NCBI GenBank assembly: GCA_949283205.1
Contig: CASDSD010000041.1
Span: 1-64,000 of the forward strand
DNA length: 64,000 nt
Reading direction: 5' to 3'
Origin: an uncultured Alistipes sp.
GTDB lineage: Bacteria; Bacteroidota; Bacteroidia; Bacteroidales; Rikenellaceae
The position numbers and the translations under genes are program-made. The notes below the pieces were generated by a model. It was not told the origin of the DNA and did no database searches. It saw only the letters and a program-made list of their open reading frames with translations. Of this stretch, positions 63,001 through 64,000 are shown in pieces. Position 1 is the first letter of the stretch; each line of letters starts with the position of its first letter.

Positions 63001-63039
63001 GGCACATTCTTCTCGGCCGGCATGGCCCTTCCCTTCTGA
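60031..63039 (+). CDS. Large outer-membrane protein with HExxH peptidase-like domain
   Basis: A 1002-residue exported protein with signal MRALAHRIIAAAAALAALLA. Residues 129-133 are HEYRH with Glu170 in WMIEGD, the zinc-ligand pattern of gluzincin/M1-like peptidases. Residues about 290-560 have TolB-like propeller blades (LLLLKEDLDRTSHFVLL, LYFGSIASGRDEAHCLDLASGREYQL). The C-terminal about 330 residues are beta-strand rich and end in aromatic MALPF, like an outer-membrane barrel. Bacteroidota carry such proteins, often labelled TolB-like. Proteolytic activity is unproven. It follows the SUI1-like gene by 7 bp. Confidence 0.78.
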   Translation: MRALAHRIIAAAAALAALLAAESARAQYYSWGADPARFRWMREADSVSDVIYPRHAAAIGSATAYFVRRMHPYISYGYRLPALDIPFIVHPENMQSNGLVMWLPKRVEFLTAPAVDGYSMPWIKQLVAHEYRHAVQYNNLNVGVVKAVSYLLGEQSSTIGLLFMPLWMIEGDATMSETEASSFGRALQPRFTLEFRAMGDIATKYRNIDKFLCGSYRDFIPDHYQLGYQMVAHGNDLAGRVICDGIAAYGPRHPWMVVSTGLTMKKLFGFTTRDLFRSTFRSLTDYWDSLPAVEPTTERVPAPAVTSYTTYSDPIWLGNGTMLLLKEDLDRTSHFVLLDTATGRERTLCYTGSVSTRPAYDAAAQRLWWTEYRRSPMFEEKVDSRLCYLDLDSLAAGSHRPRTVARHAPQQGNILYPTPDGEGGLAWVQYHADGIYTIRYDTPDGTLLSRSFPFGEEIHSLAWDDRTRQLYYIATGNEGMWIGTLDGDFAPRQVTRPAYITIGKLRAGNGRLYFGSIASGRDEAHCLDLASGREYQLTESPYGSFDPAPAEGDSIAVTTYDSTGYHPAIQRAETFRREVAYSPLPRNVVNPPRKRWNTINLDTVRLDSTVAASAAAAQSRHTRRYRKGATLFNFHSWAPLSYDPFSLSEEGAINMNLGATIMTQNLLSSAQGFFTYGWNSEQGSVWKGSMRYYGLGPTISIEATYGGHQNIYPVYVYNSQTHSIEFPVPPEQGRYYSFGADISFPLMFDCGHHIRYIVASASWSYSNGLVADTGRLHIGEGGISNVATIGYNKGLHLTAFSLGYQDMTRMAHRDFATPWGVVASATYAMNPANRGFDDLVSLYAKAYTPGLLPHNSFTVAAAYQTSFGGFSSRDALSALTFKTTRLLPRGFYTTQIENKHYIAASFNYQLPLCYPDGGLHGIIYFKRIRANIGFDYAQFRRTGIYQDGLRERWHRINSWGGDLTFDVNLLSQPATATVAITLSLYVPSEGGTFFSAGMALPF

Positions 63040-63137
63040 CACCACCGCCGGCACCGCATGGCCCCGCCCGCACAGCACCTGCATCTCGCGCGCGCCCGAA
63101 AGCGCGCCCGAACGTCGCATATATCGAAATAAATTTA

Positions 63138-63145
63138 TACCTTTG
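63138..63145 (+). promoter_or_regulatory. PBP1A -7 box
   Basis: Perfect TACCTTTG 40 nt before the ATG at 63186; no clear -33 TTG. Confidence 0.5.
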
Positions 63146-63185
63146 CACGTTGGGCATAAGGAGTTCCCCCACAATCTGACACGAG

Positions 63186-64000
63186 ATGGATATCAAGAAA
63201 GCGATAAAGGACAAGAACAACATAATCAAGGCCCTGTGGATCGTGGCCTTCGCCCCCGTGGCTCTCATCTTCCTGATGCTGCTGCTCGCCGCAACGGGTC
63301 TCTTCGGGCGCATACCCTCCTTCGAGGAGCTGGAGAACCCCAAGAGCAACCTCGCAACGGAGATATACGGCGAGGACGGCCACGTCATCGGCACCTTCTT
63401 CGTCCAGAACCGCTCCTACGTGCAGTACGACGAGCTCTTCCCGCAGGACTCCTCGCGCATACTCACCCTTGACGGCTACCGCGTGCCGCCCGTGGTGGCG
63501 GCCCTCATCGCCACCGAGGACGTGCGTTTCCGCAGCCACTCGGGCATCGACATCCCGTCGCTCTTCCGCGTCGGCATCAAGACCGTGATGCTCCAGCGCC
63601 ACTCGCAGGGCGGCGGCAGCACCATAACCCAGCAGCTGGCAAAGAACCTCTTCCCGCGCGACACGGCCAGCAACCGCAGCAAGGTGGGCCGCACCTTCAA
63701 GCTCGTGCAGTCGAAGTTCAAGGAGTGGATCACGGCCCTCAAGCTCGAACACAACTACACCAAGGAGGAGATCGCCGCCATGTACCTCAACACCGTGGCG
63801 TACGGGTCCAACGCCTACGGCATAAAGTCCGCCGCCAGCACCTTCTTCGGCAAGACGCCCGACGAACTGAACATACAGGAGGCGGCCGTACTCGTGGGCG
63901 TGGTGAACGCCCCCACGCGCTACTCCCCCGTGCGCAACTACGACAACTCGCTCTCGCGCCGCAACCTCGTCCTCGACCGCATGCGCGCCGCCGGCGCCAT
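63186..64000 (+). CDS. Penicillin-binding protein 1A, 5' part
   Basis: N-terminal 271 residues of a class A penicillin-binding protein, cut by the window end. A transmembrane anchor is at about 18-36 (ALWIVAFAPVALIFLMLLLA). The GT51 transglycosylase domain has ALIATEDVRFRSHSGID with the catalytic Glu, GGSTITQQLAKNLF, KEWITALKLEHNYTKEEIAAMYLNTVAYGSNAYG, and EAAVLVGVVNAPTRYSP. The transpeptidase domain lies beyond the window. Confidence 0.93.
   Translation, partial: MDIKKAIKDKNNIIKALWIVAFAPVALIFLMLLLAATGLFGRIPSFEELENPKSNLATEIYGEDGHVIGTFFVQNRSYVQYDELFPQDSSRILTLDGYRVPPVVAALIATEDVRFRSHSGIDIPSLFRVGIKTVMLQRHSQGGGSTITQQLAKNLFPRDTASNRSKVGRTFKLVQSKFKEWITALKLEHNYTKEEIAAMYLNTVAYGSNAYGIKSAASTFFGKTPDELNIQEAAVLVGVVNAPTRYSPVRNYDNSLSRRNLVLDRMRAAGA

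Overview
The window is a dense stretch of high-GC chromosome from a member of the Bacteroidota, most likely an Alistipes-like gut bacterium of the Rikenellaceae. That placement is an inference. It rests on Bacteroidota-type promoters (-7 box TAnnTTTG with a TTG or TTTG about 19-21 nt upstream), the absence of recognisable Shine-Dalgarno sites, Bacteroidota-restricted families (DUF6057, fimbrillin-like lipoproteins, PepSY-like proteins, the nucleoside kinase with ThrRS-like domains) and gene orders such as recF-DUF721 divergent from TPR-ribH. No tRNA, rRNA, CRISPR array, insertion sequence, integrase or prophage gene was seen. The window is core chromosome with small accessory islands.

Layout. 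0.1-9 kb: rRNA methyltransferases rlmN and rsmG, a periplasmic metallophosphatase, a nucleoside kinase, gcvP and a SlyD-type chaperone. 8.7-11.8 kb: a protein kinase with a WG-like tail, a von Willebrand A protein and a degenerate kinase with WG repeats; this is the most unusual gene set here. 11.9-18.8 kb: trxB, rnz, a SpoU methyltransferase, pdxA, thrS and infC; infC is followed by a strong terminator instead of rpmI-rplT. 18.8-22.6 kb: a LuxE-like acyl-activating protein, a nucleotide-sugar cytidylyltransferase, a GT2 glycosyltransferase and a sialyltransferase/DUF115-like protein, probably for a surface glycan. 22.7-26.0 kb: speA and carboxynorspermidine dehydrogenase (polyamine synthesis). 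27.0-30.8 kb: an NlpC/P60 peptidase, a dipeptide epimerase and a transglutaminase-like lipoprotein, probably a muropeptide-processing operon.

31-36.4 kb: a PurF-like protein lacking its glutaminase cysteine, a translationally coupled DUF6057/propeller pair whose second member carries a CxxCH motif, and a 5'-truncated methyltransferase. 36.4-39.1 kb: a two-component system with an apparently leaderless promoter, next to a periplasmic PepSY-like protein. 39.3-48 kb: a PMCA-type Ca2+ ATPase, RidA, a tiny peptide gene with a fimbrillin-like lipoprotein, a class II (B12) ribonucleotide reductase and a highly expressed OmpA-family protein. 48.4-56.7 kb: recF-DUF721, a TPR protein with a degenerate lumazine-synthase-like protein, gcvH-mdh, birA, a Nudix hydrolase, and dapD divergent from lysC. 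56.8-64 kb: a GH78-like hydrolase, a DUF4435 protein, a SUI1/eIF1-like factor, a large outer-membrane protein with an HExxH motif, and a PBP1A cut by the window end.

Regulation is compact. Convergent genes are separated by near-perfect hairpins, and several divergent pairs share interleaved promoters in which the -33 element of one lies against the -7 element of the other.
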